A DNA stretch of 64,000 bases, from positions 1 through 64,000 of the forward strand of contig NZ_CALYLN010000001.1 in the NCBI RefSeq assembly GCF_944801835.1. The letters run 5' to 3'. The notes below the pieces were generated by a model. The model made no database searches. It saw only the letters and a program-made list of their open reading frames with translations, and was not told where the DNA came from. Positions 35,158 to 44,607 of this stretch are shown here, in pieces (positions within the stretch are counted from its first letter, which is position 1; each line of letters begins with the position of its first letter). The stretch is from Bartonella sp. B1099 (GTDB taxonomy: Bacteria; Pseudomonadota; Alphaproteobacteria; Rhizobiales; Rhizobiaceae). Position numbers and translations under genes: made by a program.

Positions 35158-35200
35158 TTGACCAACCACATAAGCGTGCTCCCTATTTTGCGCCCCCAAA

Positions 35201-35863
35201 TCACAAGCGCTGTTCCTTAAAACGTTTGGCAACAATCACCAGTCCTGTACACGCCGCTAAAACCATAATCCCTGCTAACGCCCACTGAATTGGTCCATTA
35301 CCAACAAAAAAGCCTCCAAATCCTGAACAAGACCCTATAATCGGGGCTAGCGCCTCTATCTTGAAAAGACCTGTTCTCTCCTTCGTTTCTACCCTGTGAT
35401 AGTTCGAAGCAATGTAAGACCCTTTCGCCCACAAACCGGCTTCGGCTGCTCGACGGTTGGATAATCCCACAAAAGGCTTACCCCCTATCTTATTCCATTT
35501 CTGTAATTCACTAGGAACAGCTTCATAATCCCCTTGATTAAGCTTCTTCAACAACGTTGACTTGCTAAAGGCTTTCGTTCCTACGTTATAACAAAACGAT
35601 ACCAATGCCGCGAATTGGCAATCCGTTAATGAAACGGTCACCGATTCCTCTACCGTCTTCTCAAATTGCTTTAAGTCTTCACAAAGAATTTCTTCTGCTT
35701 GCTCTTGTGTGATACGCATGCCTTTTTTAACAAGCGGTTGACCGGCATTGCTGGTGTGACCATACCCTATCGTCCAGATACATGCTACATCTCTATAAGC
35801 CTCTAAACGTAACCCTTCCCACTGTTTGATAAGCTCTAATCCTTCCTTTGATATCTTTCTCAT
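35201..35863 (-). CDS. phage endolysin, T4-type lysozyme (GH24), with C-terminal membrane helix
   Basis: The start at 35863 is set by GGAGGGTCAG directly before it. The catalytic triad of GH24 lysozymes is seen in KQWEGLRLEAYRDVACIWTIGYGHT (Glu, then Asp eight residues later, then Thr), followed by RITQEQAEEIL and FCYNVGTKAFSKSTLL. The enzyme cuts the peptidoglycan glycan chain to release phage. Unusually the domain is followed by a glycine-rich linker and a hydrophobic helix (IQWALAGIMVLAACTGLVIVA), so the product may be membrane-bound or fused to a holin-like segment. A terminator lies upstream at 35882-35901. Confidence 0.9.
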   Translation of the reverse strand: MRKISKEGLELIKQWEGLRLEAYRDVACIWTIGYGHTSNAGQPLVKKGMRITQEQAEEILCEDLKQFEKTVEESVTVSLTDCQFAALVSFCYNVGTKAFSKSTLLKKLNQGDYEAVPSELQKWNKIGGKPFVGLSNRRAAEAGLWAKGSYIASNYHRVETKERTGLFKIEALAPIIGSCSGFGGFFVGNGPIQWALAGIMVLAACTGLVIVAKRFKEQRL

Positions 35864-35881
35864 CTGACCCTCCATAAAAAA

Positions 35882-35901
35882 AGCCCCACATCTGTGAGGC
35901 T
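35882..35901 (-). terminator. rho-independent terminator inside the phage cassette
   Basis: On the minus strand AGCCTCACA-GA-TGTGGGGCT (one U-G pair) is followed by TTTTTTT. It separates the tail genes from the endolysin, so the endolysin needs read-through, antitermination or its own promoter. Confidence 0.85.
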
Positions 35902-35927
35902 GGATTAAAATCTTCTTTTATGATCTT

Positions 35928-36257
35928 CTATTGGCTATGCTCTTTGATCAACTGCTCGACTTCTTCAACACGAAAGCCAAGTTGAAAAAGCGGTGCATAT
36001 TCGCTTTCCTGTAATTCATACTGACAACGCTTTTTGACAAAATCTCCATTGAGATCAGACGGCATTTCGGTTATGAGAGCAACCTTATGCGTGTCATCTT
36101 CTACCCCCTCTTCTCCTTCACTGAGCTCTTTGATAAAGACCCAATAAAAACGCGTTGATAAAAGCTGCTCTAGCCTTTTTACCGTTTCTTCCCTATCAAA
36201 TTCGAGCATATTTAGATAATCTTGCTTCGTATTTAAGTGTTCTGGATAAGAAAACAT
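35928..36257 (-). CDS. small phage protein downstream of the tail fibre
   Basis: 109 residues, acidic, no membrane segment; start supported by GAGAGGTTAAAATG. It follows the fibre gene by nine bases. Genes in this place often encode fibre assembly chaperones, but no family motif is visible here (segments KRLEQLLSTRFYWVFIKE and LGFRVEEVEQLIKEH). Confidence 0.6.
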   Translation of the reverse strand: MFSYPEHLNTKQDYLNMLEFDREETVKRLEQLLSTRFYWVFIKELSEGEEGVEDDTHKVALITEMPSDLNGDFVKKRCQYELQESEYAPLFQLGFRVEEVEQLIKEHSQ

Positions 36258-36266
36258 TTTAACCTC

Positions 36267-39200
36267 TCAAATAAATCTACGTGAGCGGCTGCATCCACGC
36301 GCCGAAACTTGTTCATTTGCAGCATTGATAGATATATATCCTCGACCAAATCGGTGGCTATCCCCTTCAATATTCCAAGTCCCTCCAGCTACCATTGCCT
36401 TAAGATCTACATTATCTGCTGTTGAGAAAAAAATAGATCCTGACAAAAACTGCCACATATAGCCGCAACCATCCTCACATCCTATATGAGAAATCATACG
36501 ACGATTTGCCGTATCCCTATGTCCTCCGGAATATTTTGGAGAAGGTGCCTTTTTACCTTGAATACTTGTCTTATCATTACTCCCATGCATAGCAGAAGCA
36601 AATTCTTCATCACTTAATAATGACTTATTTACAAGCATCATATCTGTTGTATGCTGCATATAACTACGGTTAGTTGTTACATTTGCACGATAAACCGATT
36701 TCGTATTTACACCGTCGCCTGACTGAAGATAAATATCAACCCAAAGATCTGTAGAGAAGTCGTAAACCATTCCTTCTGGTGAACTATAAGGGCGGTGATT
36801 GAGACACCAAACAGAGTGGGGTAATATATCCCCTGCACGATAACCCGATAAGAGATGACCAGAAATCGTACCAACATCCGCACAAAGCGTGTGAAACCCT
36901 CCTATCTTGCGCGAATTATTGACGGTGTAATTCCTTGGATACGTAGAGTTTTCCGATACAACAAATTTATGAGACTGTCCTCCATCAGAAACCAAATAAA
37001 CATAATAATCCTTGCCCGCAGAAAGAGAAGAAATATCTATTCTCGTGTCTACCGTATAACTTACAACCAAAATATCATTGCCTACTCCCAAGGTTAGGGT
37101 CGTTCCTTTTTTTACCGTTAATTGCGCTTTGCCTGTAGCAACAAGAAACGGGGTAGAATTTGACAAAATCGTTAAATTAGACTGTTTCAGTAAAGTATTT
37201 ATCTTTTCTGCTAGTGCTTTTGCTGCTGTTGCTGTTGTTTGAGCTGCCGTTGCTGTTGCTAAAGAACTTTTGAGACCTCCAAGCTCTTGCTTCGTTGTAT
37301 CGGCGGTTTTCTTTGCTTGATCTGCAACTCCTTTGGCTTCTTCCGCTGTCCTTTTCGCTCTATCGGCTGTTTCCTTAGCTTTAGTGGCTTCGCCCTTGGC
37401 TTGATAAGCTTTTGAATCTGCTGCTTCCGCTTTTTTCTTGGCTTCGTCTGAATACATCCGCGCTAAACTTACGGGGGCTTTAAAATTCTCAACCACTTGA
37501 TTGATATCGATAACCCTACTTACCGCAGACGAGGCTGTTTTCTCTGCCTTTTCTGCTATTGACCGCGCCTGTCCTGCTTCATGTTTTGCATAACTTGCTG
37601 TATCTTTTATAGCCTTTACCGCATCATTCGCTCCATCCGCCTTTGACCATGCTGTATTGGCTGTTTTCTTAGCTTCTTCAGCCGCTCTCTCCGCAGATTG
37701 GGCTATGGACTTCGCACTCTCCGCTAATTCCTTGGCTTTCCCTACTTCACCTTTAGCTTCATACGCGCGGTTATCGGCTTTCTCCGCTATTTTCTTGGCT
37801 TCTTCACCTGCCATTTCCGCTAAGCTTGCTGTAGTCCTAGCATTATCTGCCACTTCCTTCGCATTATAAGCTGTACTACTAGCGTTATAAGCTATATTTT
37901 TTGCGGATTCTGCCTCACTACGGGCTTGTCGCGCATCATGTTCAGCGTAGCCTGCTTTTTCCTTGGCTTCCTTAGCTATTTTTTGTGCCTCTCGCGCTTC
38001 TGTTTCTAAAGAATCTGCTTTTTTACCCGCTGTTTCTGCCGCTTTCTGTGCTTGTTCGGCTGTATATTTTGCACTATTAGCTATTTCCTTAGCTTTGTCT
38101 ACTTCACCCTTGGCTTGATAGGATTGTGAATCTGCTGTTTCGGCTTTTTTCTTGGCTTCATCTGCGTACGTACGCGCTAAACTTGCTATAGTCTTAGCGT
38201 CATCGGCTACTTCCTTCGCTTTGTGAGCTGTACTCCACCCTTCATGAGCTGTACTTTTTGCCTTTTCTACCTCACTGCGCGCTTGTTCCGCCTCATGGTT
38301 GGCATAGCCTGCTGTCTGTTTGGCTTCTTTCGCTATCTTTTCAGCTTCACCCGCTACTGTCTCTACCTGTGATGCCTTCTTTTGTGCACCATCGGCTACC
38401 TTTTTTGCCTCTTCGGCGGTCGACTTCGCACTATTGGCTACTTGTTTTAGACTATCCAAAGCTCCTTTCGTTTCTTCTGCTACCTTCTCTGCTGCTTCCG
38501 CTTTGCTCTTCGCTGCTTCCGCTATGCCCTTAACGGCTTCTGAACTTACCTGCCCTGCCGCCTCTCCTGAACGCGCTGCCGCTTCTGCTGCTGCTTTGGC
38601 TTCTTTGGCTATTCGCGTGGCTTCGGTTGCACTCTGCTGGGCTTGCTCTGATTTCGCCGACGCACTATCCGCAGAACTTTTCGCTTCCAAGGCTATCGTT
38701 GTGGCATTGCTTGCTTCTTCTTTTGCTTCCTCTGATAGGCTCTTCGCAGATATTGCTGTCTGTGAAGCTTCATTCGCAACTGCCTCTACGCTTTCGGCTT
38801 TAGCCTTTGCTGTTTCTGCTGCCTCTTGTGAGCTTGATGCCAACCGTTGTGCCTCTTCCGCTTTAGCCTTTGCTTCACCAGACTTCGTTAAGACTTCTGA
38901 AGTTTGCTGGCTTATCTCATCACCTTTCTGCTTAGCTGTAGTGGCTGTCGATAATGCCGTGTCTGCAACGCTTTTAACATCTCCAAGCGTTTGTTTAGTT
39001 TCCTCAGCAATCCCCTTGGCATCATGAGCTGTGCTAGATGCCGTATCCGCCATTGTTTTCGCTGCATTTGCTTCTCTTAATGCTTCATCGGCGGTTTTTT
39101 GCGCTTCTGTAGATGATGTCGTTGCTTTTTCTGCTAAACCTTTAACTTCTTCAGAAATCCCCTTGACATCATTGACTGATGTAAGCGCTGTAGAAGCTTT

Positions 39201-40529
39201 CTCCTTCGCATCACTCGATTCTCTAAGCGCACTTGTAGAGGCATTTTTAGCTTCTGTTGCGAGCTGTTTGGCTTCTTCACAAACACTCTTACTTTCTTGT
39301 GCAACTCTCTCTGCTGCCTCAGCTTTCTTCTGAACGGCTTCTGCTAAACTTTTGGATGCTTCACTCCCTTCACGAACCGCTTGTCTATCGGCTTGTAAGG
39401 CTTGCTCTGCAACTGTCTTAGCCTCAGAAGCTATTTGAGATGCCGTTGTTGCTGCCTGTTGTGCCTGCTCGGCTTTCGTGTTTGCACTATCTGCCGCGCT
39501 TTTAGCGTCTAAAGCTGTGGTCTTTGCAACACCGGCTTCTCGTTTTGCTTCTTCTGATAGACTCTTTGCTGCTGTCGCTGTTTGTGCTGCATCATCACTC
39601 GTTTGTTTTGCTGCATTAGCAATAGTCTCTAAACTTTCTGCTTTATTCTTGGCTTCTTTTGCATTCCTCAACACTTCATTAGAACGCGTTTGGATTTGCT
39701 CTGCTGTTTTTGTCAGTTCTGTAACTGAAGCCGTCGCACGTTCCGATAAACCTTTTGCCTCTTCCGCCATATCCTTGGCATCATCGGCTGTCTGTTTGGC
39801 TCCATCTGCCTTAAGACTGGCTTGGGTCGCTACCGTCTTGACTTCATGACACGTTGCTACCGCTGTCGCGGCTACTTGGGACGTCTCTGTCGCTGTTTGG
39901 GAAGCTTCTCGCGCTGTTTGTTCTGCACGTTCAGCAATCGATTTCGATTCATCAGCTAACTTCTTGGCTTCTGTCGAGACATTCACTGCACTGTCACTTA
40001 CCTGCTTGACCTCTGCAAAACTTTCCAATGCCGTAGCCAGTGAACCTTTCGTACCACTGATTTCCCCTGAAGCTCTATCAACCGCTGCTTTGGTCTCTTC
40101 TGCTATGTGCTTTGCAGCATCAGAGGCATTTTGGGCTTCTTCGGCTAAGCCCTTGGCGCTATCCGCTGTCTCTTTTGCTTCATTGGCGATTGCTGTTGCT
40201 GCTGTAATCGCTTCCTTCGCTTCACTGGAGGTTGTAAGCGCTACATTAACCGTTTGAACCGTTTTTGTTACCTCTGTGAGCGCTTGATCTGAGCCCCTCT
40301 TAGCTTCTTCTGCAACCTGTTGCGCACCATTTGCACGCGCCATCGCTTTTTCTGCCTCTTGCCTTGCATTCACAACCTGTTCTAACGGTGCAAAAGTCTC
40401 ATACGAATACAAAGAGGCTGTCCCTAAAATCTTCGGAACAACAACGCTACTTTGCGAGGTGCCTTCTCTGATTTCCTCTTCAGTTGCCACCGGTATCAAA
40501 TATTCATGACTATGATCGGGGATCTTCAT
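36267..40529 (-). CDS. giant coiled-coil tail fibre with C-type-lectin-like tip
   Basis: The 1420-residue protein has a short head (MKIPDHSHEYLIPV ... SLYSYETFAPLEQ). About 1070 residues of alanine-rich heptads follow (A-x-x-A-K units such as AEEAKGLAE, TADSAK), with internal near-repeats around GEVDKAKEIA and GEVGKAKELA. A globular end of about 260 residues contains GDILPHSVWCLNHRP, RRMISHIGCEDGCGYMWQFL, and a final block from AGGTWN to SARGCSRS. That end matches the tip of phage fibres with a C-type-lectin/FGE-like fold, the domain varied in Mtd-type receptor-binding proteins. It should bind the host surface. The long frames on the other strand are shadows of the repeats. Confidence 0.8.
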   Translation of the reverse strand: MKIPDHSHEYLIPVATEEEIREGTSQSSVVVPKILGTASLYSYETFAPLEQVVNARQEAEKAMARANGAQQVAEEAKRGSDQALTEVTKTVQTVNVALTTSSEAKEAITAATAIANEAKETADSAKGLAEEAQNASDAAKHIAEETKAAVDRASGEISGTKGSLATALESFAEVKQVSDSAVNVSTEAKKLADESKSIAERAEQTAREASQTATETSQVAATAVATCHEVKTVATQASLKADGAKQTADDAKDMAEEAKGLSERATASVTELTKTAEQIQTRSNEVLRNAKEAKNKAESLETIANAAKQTSDDAAQTATAAKSLSEEAKREAGVAKTTALDAKSAADSANTKAEQAQQAATTASQIASEAKTVAEQALQADRQAVREGSEASKSLAEAVQKKAEAAERVAQESKSVCEEAKQLATEAKNASTSALRESSDAKEKASTALTSVNDVKGISEEVKGLAEKATTSSTEAQKTADEALREANAAKTMADTASSTAHDAKGIAEETKQTLGDVKSVADTALSTATTAKQKGDEISQQTSEVLTKSGEAKAKAEEAQRLASSSQEAAETAKAKAESVEAVANEASQTAISAKSLSEEAKEEASNATTIALEAKSSADSASAKSEQAQQSATEATRIAKEAKAAAEAAARSGEAAGQVSSEAVKGIAEAAKSKAEAAEKVAEETKGALDSLKQVANSAKSTAEEAKKVADGAQKKASQVETVAGEAEKIAKEAKQTAGYANHEAEQARSEVEKAKSTAHEGWSTAHKAKEVADDAKTIASLARTYADEAKKKAETADSQSYQAKGEVDKAKEIANSAKYTAEQAQKAAETAGKKADSLETEAREAQKIAKEAKEKAGYAEHDARQARSEAESAKNIAYNASSTAYNAKEVADNARTTASLAEMAGEEAKKIAEKADNRAYEAKGEVGKAKELAESAKSIAQSAERAAEEAKKTANTAWSKADGANDAVKAIKDTASYAKHEAGQARSIAEKAEKTASSAVSRVIDINQVVENFKAPVSLARMYSDEAKKKAEAADSKAYQAKGEATKAKETADRAKRTAEEAKGVADQAKKTADTTKQELGGLKSSLATATAAQTTATAAKALAEKINTLLKQSNLTILSNSTPFLVATGKAQLTVKKGTTLTLGVGNDILVVSYTVDTRIDISSLSAGKDYYVYLVSDGGQSHKFVVSENSTYPRNYTVNNSRKIGGFHTLCADVGTISGHLLSGYRAGDILPHSVWCLNHRPYSSPEGMVYDFSTDLWVDIYLQSGDGVNTKSVYRANVTTNRSYMQHTTDMMLVNKSLLSDEEFASAMHGSNDKTSIQGKKAPSPKYSGGHRDTANRRMISHIGCEDGCGYMWQFLSGSIFFSTADNVDLKAMVAGGTWNIEGDSHRFGRGYISINAANEQVSARGCSRSRRFI

Positions 40530-40550
40530 CTGCTTTCCTCCTTACTCCCT

Positions 40551-40784
40551 CTAAAGAGCTTCATCCAAAGAACACTCTTTCAAATCCTCAAGATCTGCGC
40601 TTAAGCTCTCTAAGCGTTTCTCCATCTCTTTCTGCGAACCATCAAACTCTGTTTTCAAAGCTGTTGTCACTAAATCAACAATCCCTTGAAGCGGCGTATG
40701 CAAAAAGCCTCCCCCTGAATACAAAACGACCCGTACTTGGGACGGGTCGCTAAGCTCTGATATCGCAAACGGTTTTAAGGTCAT
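40551..40784 (-). CDS. small phage protein of the tail region
   Basis: 77 residues, start after GAGGAGTTGAAATG. It has an N-terminal segment FAISELSDPSQVRVVLYSGGG and an acidic C-terminal helix with heptads (MEKRLESLSADLEDLKE). It lies between tail-collar and fibre genes and may link or trimerise a tail part. A hairpin followed by TTTTG lies inside the coding sequence (40727-40749). Confidence 0.6.
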   Translation of the reverse strand: MTLKPFAISELSDPSQVRVVLYSGGGFLHTPLQGIVDLVTTALKTEFDGSQKEMEKRLESLSADLEDLKECSLDEAL

Positions 40785-40793
40785 TTCAACTCC

Positions 40794-41928
40794 TCATGTT
40801 TTAATCCCATAAATTACACTCACATTAACGGGGCGCGTTTCAGCGCCACCAACCCTCTCTGACATAAGATGATGATCATGATGCGCCCTATCATGAATGC
40901 CCTCTTTGAGAGGCGTCGAATAATATAAAAAGTTCGCAAAGGGGCTTCGAATAAACCAAGGCAAGCGCGGCGGCTTATCTTTATCGGTAAACCAAAAGGG
41001 AACCTCTACTTGTGAACTTCCTGCGATTTGATCAAATTCTTGATTACACATTTCCAAGGCATCACCACTCAACCCTAAACACTCCTCTTCATCCAGTGAT
41101 CTCTTTCGCCTTGGCAAAGAAGCTTCAGAAGAAGAAACATCTCGTTTCTTGCGTGAAGAACGGTCAACCGAAGAAGCCGGTCCTATTAAATGTTCATGCG
41201 CTTTTAAAGAACACGCTTGCTGGCTGGCAAAAACGCCAAGGGTCTAGACCACGTTCATAATCTGTGCCCCGTAAAAACATCCCCCGAAAATCGGGAACAT
41301 TAAATGTCGAAACGCCATCTCCCGCGCCCCATGTCGTTCCTATCGCGTCAAACAACGCTCTATAACTGCTTCGCAAATAAGCACGCCCATCACAGACTAA
41401 CCAGCCTTCCGGCAAGCGTTCCATTGCAAAAGGACCAATAAAACCAGACGGTAGGCGTTTTAAAGAAGACGCTTTTCCCCTTGTTGGATTGAGAATTTGC
41501 CAACCGCTTATCTCTTCATCATACATAACAGTATAAAGACAGCCCTCTTGGATCTCGCCTCCCGATAAGGCTAATAAACCGCTTTCTGTCGCCTTATAAA
41601 CGGGCTTAGCAGCCAAATTATCCAAAGCAATCGTGGTCGCCCCAACGTTTTTACCTTTCGCTTTAAAACAAACCGTGATACCATTCTTATACGCTAAAAA
41701 TTTCGATTGACTTTGAAGACGTATCGCACTCGTCTTTTGTTTTTGATCAACTGTAATAATACCCTCAATACCCCCCCCCGTATCGGATAAATACTCACTG
41801 ACTCTTTGCATCATAAAACGCGCGCTGTTATTGACCGTGTTAGGGTGCTGTCCCTCTGACCAATTAATCAAGCTATCTGCCCCACCATTCTCAGAGGCGC
41901 TCAAAGACCAATCATAAATCGTTGACAT
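40794..41928 (-). pseudogene. phage tail-collar protein, frameshifted in a homopolymer
   Basis: From ATG 41928 (GTGAGG upstream) the protein reads MSTIYDWSLSASENGG ... VPDFRGMFLRGTDYERGLDPWRF like its two upstream paralogs, then shifts frame. The second frame ends in AETRPVNVSVIYGIKT (41117-40794). One extra base in the A5 run at 41229-41233 (T5 on the coding strand) explains the break: with four the reading is R-F-A-S-Q-Q-A-C-S-L-K-A-H-E-H, matching the HEH of the paralogs. Repaired length would be about 378 residues. It is third in a tandem array of collar genes. Confidence 0.85.
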
Positions 41929-41935
41929 CTTGACC

Positions 41936-42949
41936 TCACGTCTTAATCCCAAACACAACACTCATATTAATCGGGCGTGTTTCACTGACACCTGAACGAG
42001 CCCAAACAACATCACGCATGTGAAGATGGGAATGGGGAAAGGCAAGCACATGATGCAACCGTATATCCTCTGCACGCACACCCAAACGCTCGGCAAGCTT
42101 TTCCCTTTGCTGCTCATTCAGCACATACCCCCAGATAATCATCATATTTCCATACCAACTCTCTTCCTCATTGGCATCATTCAAAATCGTAACCGATTGA
42201 CCTCCATGTTCATGCTTTCTCATAGTGTCATGCTGTAATGTGCCAAGATAACGAAAACGGTCTATCTCGCGATCATCATCAACACCCCGCAAAAACACGC
42301 CACGCAAATCGGGAACATTAAACTTCGTCCAACTATCACTGCCACCCCATCTTGTTCTTATCGCTTCATAAAGTGCTGGATAATCACTGCGCAAATAAGC
42401 AGCCCCATTACAGACTAACCAGCCTTCTGGCAAAACTTGCATTCCAAAAATCCCTATCGTACCGGTAGGATAAACTGAAATCATTGGTTCTTGTAATAAA
42501 GGCAAGGGGGTAGGATTCAAAACATGCCAACCATTATCCCTATAAACCAAACGATAAATGCACCCCTTTTGAAACTCGCCTCCTGTCAAAGCACGCATGC
42601 CTAATTCCGTCGCCTTATAAAGAGGCTTGGCGGGTAAAGCATTTAAAGCAATTGTTGTTGCCCCAACATTCTTGCCCTTCGCTTTAAAACAAACCGTGAT
42701 ACCATTCTTATACGCTAAAAACTGACAGTGGCTTTCAAGTCTTATCAACGTCGTTTGTTGTTCCGCATCAACCGTAAAGGTATTTGCAATCATACCACTC
42801 GTATCGGATAAATATTCCTTTACGCGTTGCATCATCACACGCGCACTATTATTCACGCTGCTAGGACGCTGTCCTTCTGACCAATCAATCAAATCATCAC
42901 AATAGGCATTCTCAGAAGCTCTCAAAGACCAATCATAGATCGTCGACAT
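41936..42949 (-). CDS. phage tail-collar domain protein (second of three)
   Basis: 337 residues. It has the shared head MSTIYDWSLRASENAYCDDLIDWSEGQ and VNNSARVMMQRVKEYL. A collar domain follows, VLPEGWLVCNGAAYLRSDYPALYEAI, then VPDLRGVFLRG and HEHGGQS. The end is RSGVSETRPINMSVVFGIKT. Collar-domain proteins form short fibres or fibre caps. It is about 60% alike its neighbours, with the most variable part between HEHGG and the C terminus, where receptor contacts would be. Its 3' end runs to within seven bases of the next gene. Confidence 0.85.
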   Translation of the reverse strand: MSTIYDWSLRASENAYCDDLIDWSEGQRPSSVNNSARVMMQRVKEYLSDTSGMIANTFTVDAEQQTTLIRLESHCQFLAYKNGITVCFKAKGKNVGATTIALNALPAKPLYKATELGMRALTGGEFQKGCIYRLVYRDNGWHVLNPTPLPLLQEPMISVYPTGTIGIFGMQVLPEGWLVCNGAAYLRSDYPALYEAIRTRWGGSDSWTKFNVPDLRGVFLRGVDDDREIDRFRYLGTLQHDTMRKHEHGGQSVTILNDANEEESWYGNMMIIWGYVLNEQQREKLAERLGVRAEDIRLHHVLAFPHSHLHMRDVVWARSGVSETRPINMSVVFGIKT

Positions 42950-42958
42950 CGTAAAACC

Positions 42959-43960
42959 TCATGTCTTAATCGCATACAGAACAGAAACATTCACTGGACG
43001 CGTCTCTCCTTCACCAGAGTTTCTCAAGTCAACCTCTTGATCTTCATCAAGAGCATAGGGGCTTGCAATATAGCTCCCTAAATTCTCACGCTCTATTCCC
43101 ATAAAGTTTGCAAGAGCCCCCCCTCCAAACAATCCTAGACGGTACCCCAAAACAGCCGTCGTATTCCCATCCCAAAAATCTTCATTGCTCGTAAAATGGG
43201 GAAAGGAAAGACTTTGCCCCTGATGTTCGTGTGACTCCATTAAATCTGTTTGCACACTTGCAAAAGAACGCCCTTCATCAATATGACGACCGCTATCAAC
43301 ACCTCGTAAAAACATCCCCCGAAAATCCGGAACATTAAACGTCGTAACACTATTCCCTTCTCCCCAAACCGTCCCTATCGCAGAAAACAGATCACTATAA
43401 TCAGTCCGCGAATAAGCCTTTCCATCACAGAGTAACCAACCTGTTGGAAGATCACGCATCGCAAACGTTCCGATAAAACCAGTAGGATAAAGACTGAGTT
43501 CTTCTTCTAAAGGGATAGAGGTGGGATTAACAAGGTGCCAATGATCTCCACTAAATACCAATGTATAAATGCATCCCTGTTGGATTTCGCCGCCCGATAA
43601 AGGACCAATCCCTAAGGCGGTCGCTTTATAAACCGGCTTGCCCTCTAAAGCATTCAGAAAAACTGTCGTCGCTCCAATATTCTTATCCATCGCCATAAAG
43701 CGTAAAACGATACCATTCTTGTATTCTAAAAACTGTGATTGGCTTTCAAGCCTTATCGTACTTATTCGTTGGACATGATCATTCGTCACAATCCCTTCAA
43801 GTGTTCCACCCATGTCTAACAAGTATTCCTTGACACGCTGCATCATCACACGCGCACTGTTATTGACTGTGTTAGGGTGTTGTCCCTCTGACCAATCAAT
43901 CAAATCATCTGCGCGCGTGTTATCCGCCGCTCTTAGCGACCAATCATAAATCGTTGACAT
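42959..43960 (-). CDS. phage tail-collar domain protein (first of three)
   Basis: 333 residues with the same architecture: MSTIYDWSLRAADNTRADDLIDWSEGQHPNTVNNSARVMMQRV, PTGWLLCDGKAYSRTDYSDLFSAIG, VPDFRGMFLRGVDSG, SHEHQGQSLSF and the final GETRPVNVSVLYAIKT. Tandem triplication with divergent tips suggests alternative receptor-binding proteins used together or exchanged by recombination. It lies 11 bases after the lytic transglycosylase gene. Confidence 0.85.
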   Translation of the reverse strand: MSTIYDWSLRAADNTRADDLIDWSEGQHPNTVNNSARVMMQRVKEYLLDMGGTLEGIVTNDHVQRISTIRLESQSQFLEYKNGIVLRFMAMDKNIGATTVFLNALEGKPVYKATALGIGPLSGGEIQQGCIYTLVFSGDHWHLVNPTSIPLEEELSLYPTGFIGTFAMRDLPTGWLLCDGKAYSRTDYSDLFSAIGTVWGEGNSVTTFNVPDFRGMFLRGVDSGRHIDEGRSFASVQTDLMESHEHQGQSLSFPHFTSNEDFWDGNTTAVLGYRLGLFGGGALANFMGIERENLGSYIASPYALDEDQEVDLRNSGEGETRPVNVSVLYAIKT

Positions 43961-43971
43961 ATTTGTGACCC

Positions 43972-44607
43972 CTAAACTCCGTAAAATGCCCGCATGAATT
44001 GCGTCATCAAAGGATTATCATCTTCACGCTCTTCTTCTTCCAAAGGCTCTTCCTGTGACGCTAGTAATACCCGTAAAACCTCCAGCAAGTTCTCTCTATC
44101 GCCCATACCACCCCGTGCGATAGGGCTTGCTCTATAAGGCTGTCCACCATACATCTGAAATACACGATTAACAAAATCACTTGCGCGCATTGCGTTATTG
44201 CCTGCATTCAAACCAACCGCATTGCTCCCAACCAATTGCGCTGCATTGGCATGGGGATTTTGCAAAAGCCGCGCTGCTCCCCCTGCTCCTTGTTGATGGG
44301 CTAAATACAGTTCCGCATCTGTAGGCGCCCTTCCCAACAAACGGCTTAAATGGTTGCGATTATCAAGCGTAAACCGCCCCATGGCATCGGCTGCCTGCAT
44401 GGGGTCAAAACGGTCTTGTAAGCCATATTGCTTAGCGGTGCTGTCTATGAACTGATACAACCCACCCGCAGAAGAACGGGGATTCCTTGCATTGGGATTA
44501 CCGCCACTTTCAACTTGCGCAACACGGTATAAATAGCTTTCCGGCAAGCCATACCGCACCGCTGCTTGACGTATCGCTTGATCAACTGAAGGGTTATATC
44601 TAGCCAT
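43972..44607 (-). CDS. virion lytic transglycosylase (SLT domain)
   Basis: The ribosome site GCAAGGAG decides the start at 44607. The 211-residue protein has an SLT fold: RYGLPESYLYRVAQVESGGNPNA with the catalytic Glu in VESGG, then SSAGGLYQFIDSTAKQYG and AELYLAHQQGAGGAARLL. A low-complexity acidic stretch EEPLEEEERED precedes the C terminus. In podoviruses such enzymes are ejected with the DNA to open the cell wall. It overlaps the upstream ejection-protein gene by eight bases. Confidence 0.88.
   Translation of the reverse strand: MARYNPSVDQAIRQAAVRYGLPESYLYRVAQVESGGNPNARNPRSSAGGLYQFIDSTAKQYGLQDRFDPMQAADAMGRFTLDNRNHLSRLLGRAPTDAELYLAHQQGAGGAARLLQNPHANAAQLVGSNAVGLNAGNNAMRASDFVNRVFQMYGGQPYRASPIARGGMGDRENLLEVLRVLLASQEEPLEEEEREDDNPLMTQFMRAFYGV

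Noticed and set aside
37657-40257. Long plus-strand ORFs opposite the tail fibre
   Set aside because: They mirror the alanine/lysine heptad repeats of the fibre gene; regular codon use of the repeats keeps the other strand open. They have no ribosome sites and no family motif.
36267-40529. Active diversity-generating retroelement acting on the fibre tip
   Set aside because: No reverse transcriptase, template repeat or accessory gene was seen in the window.
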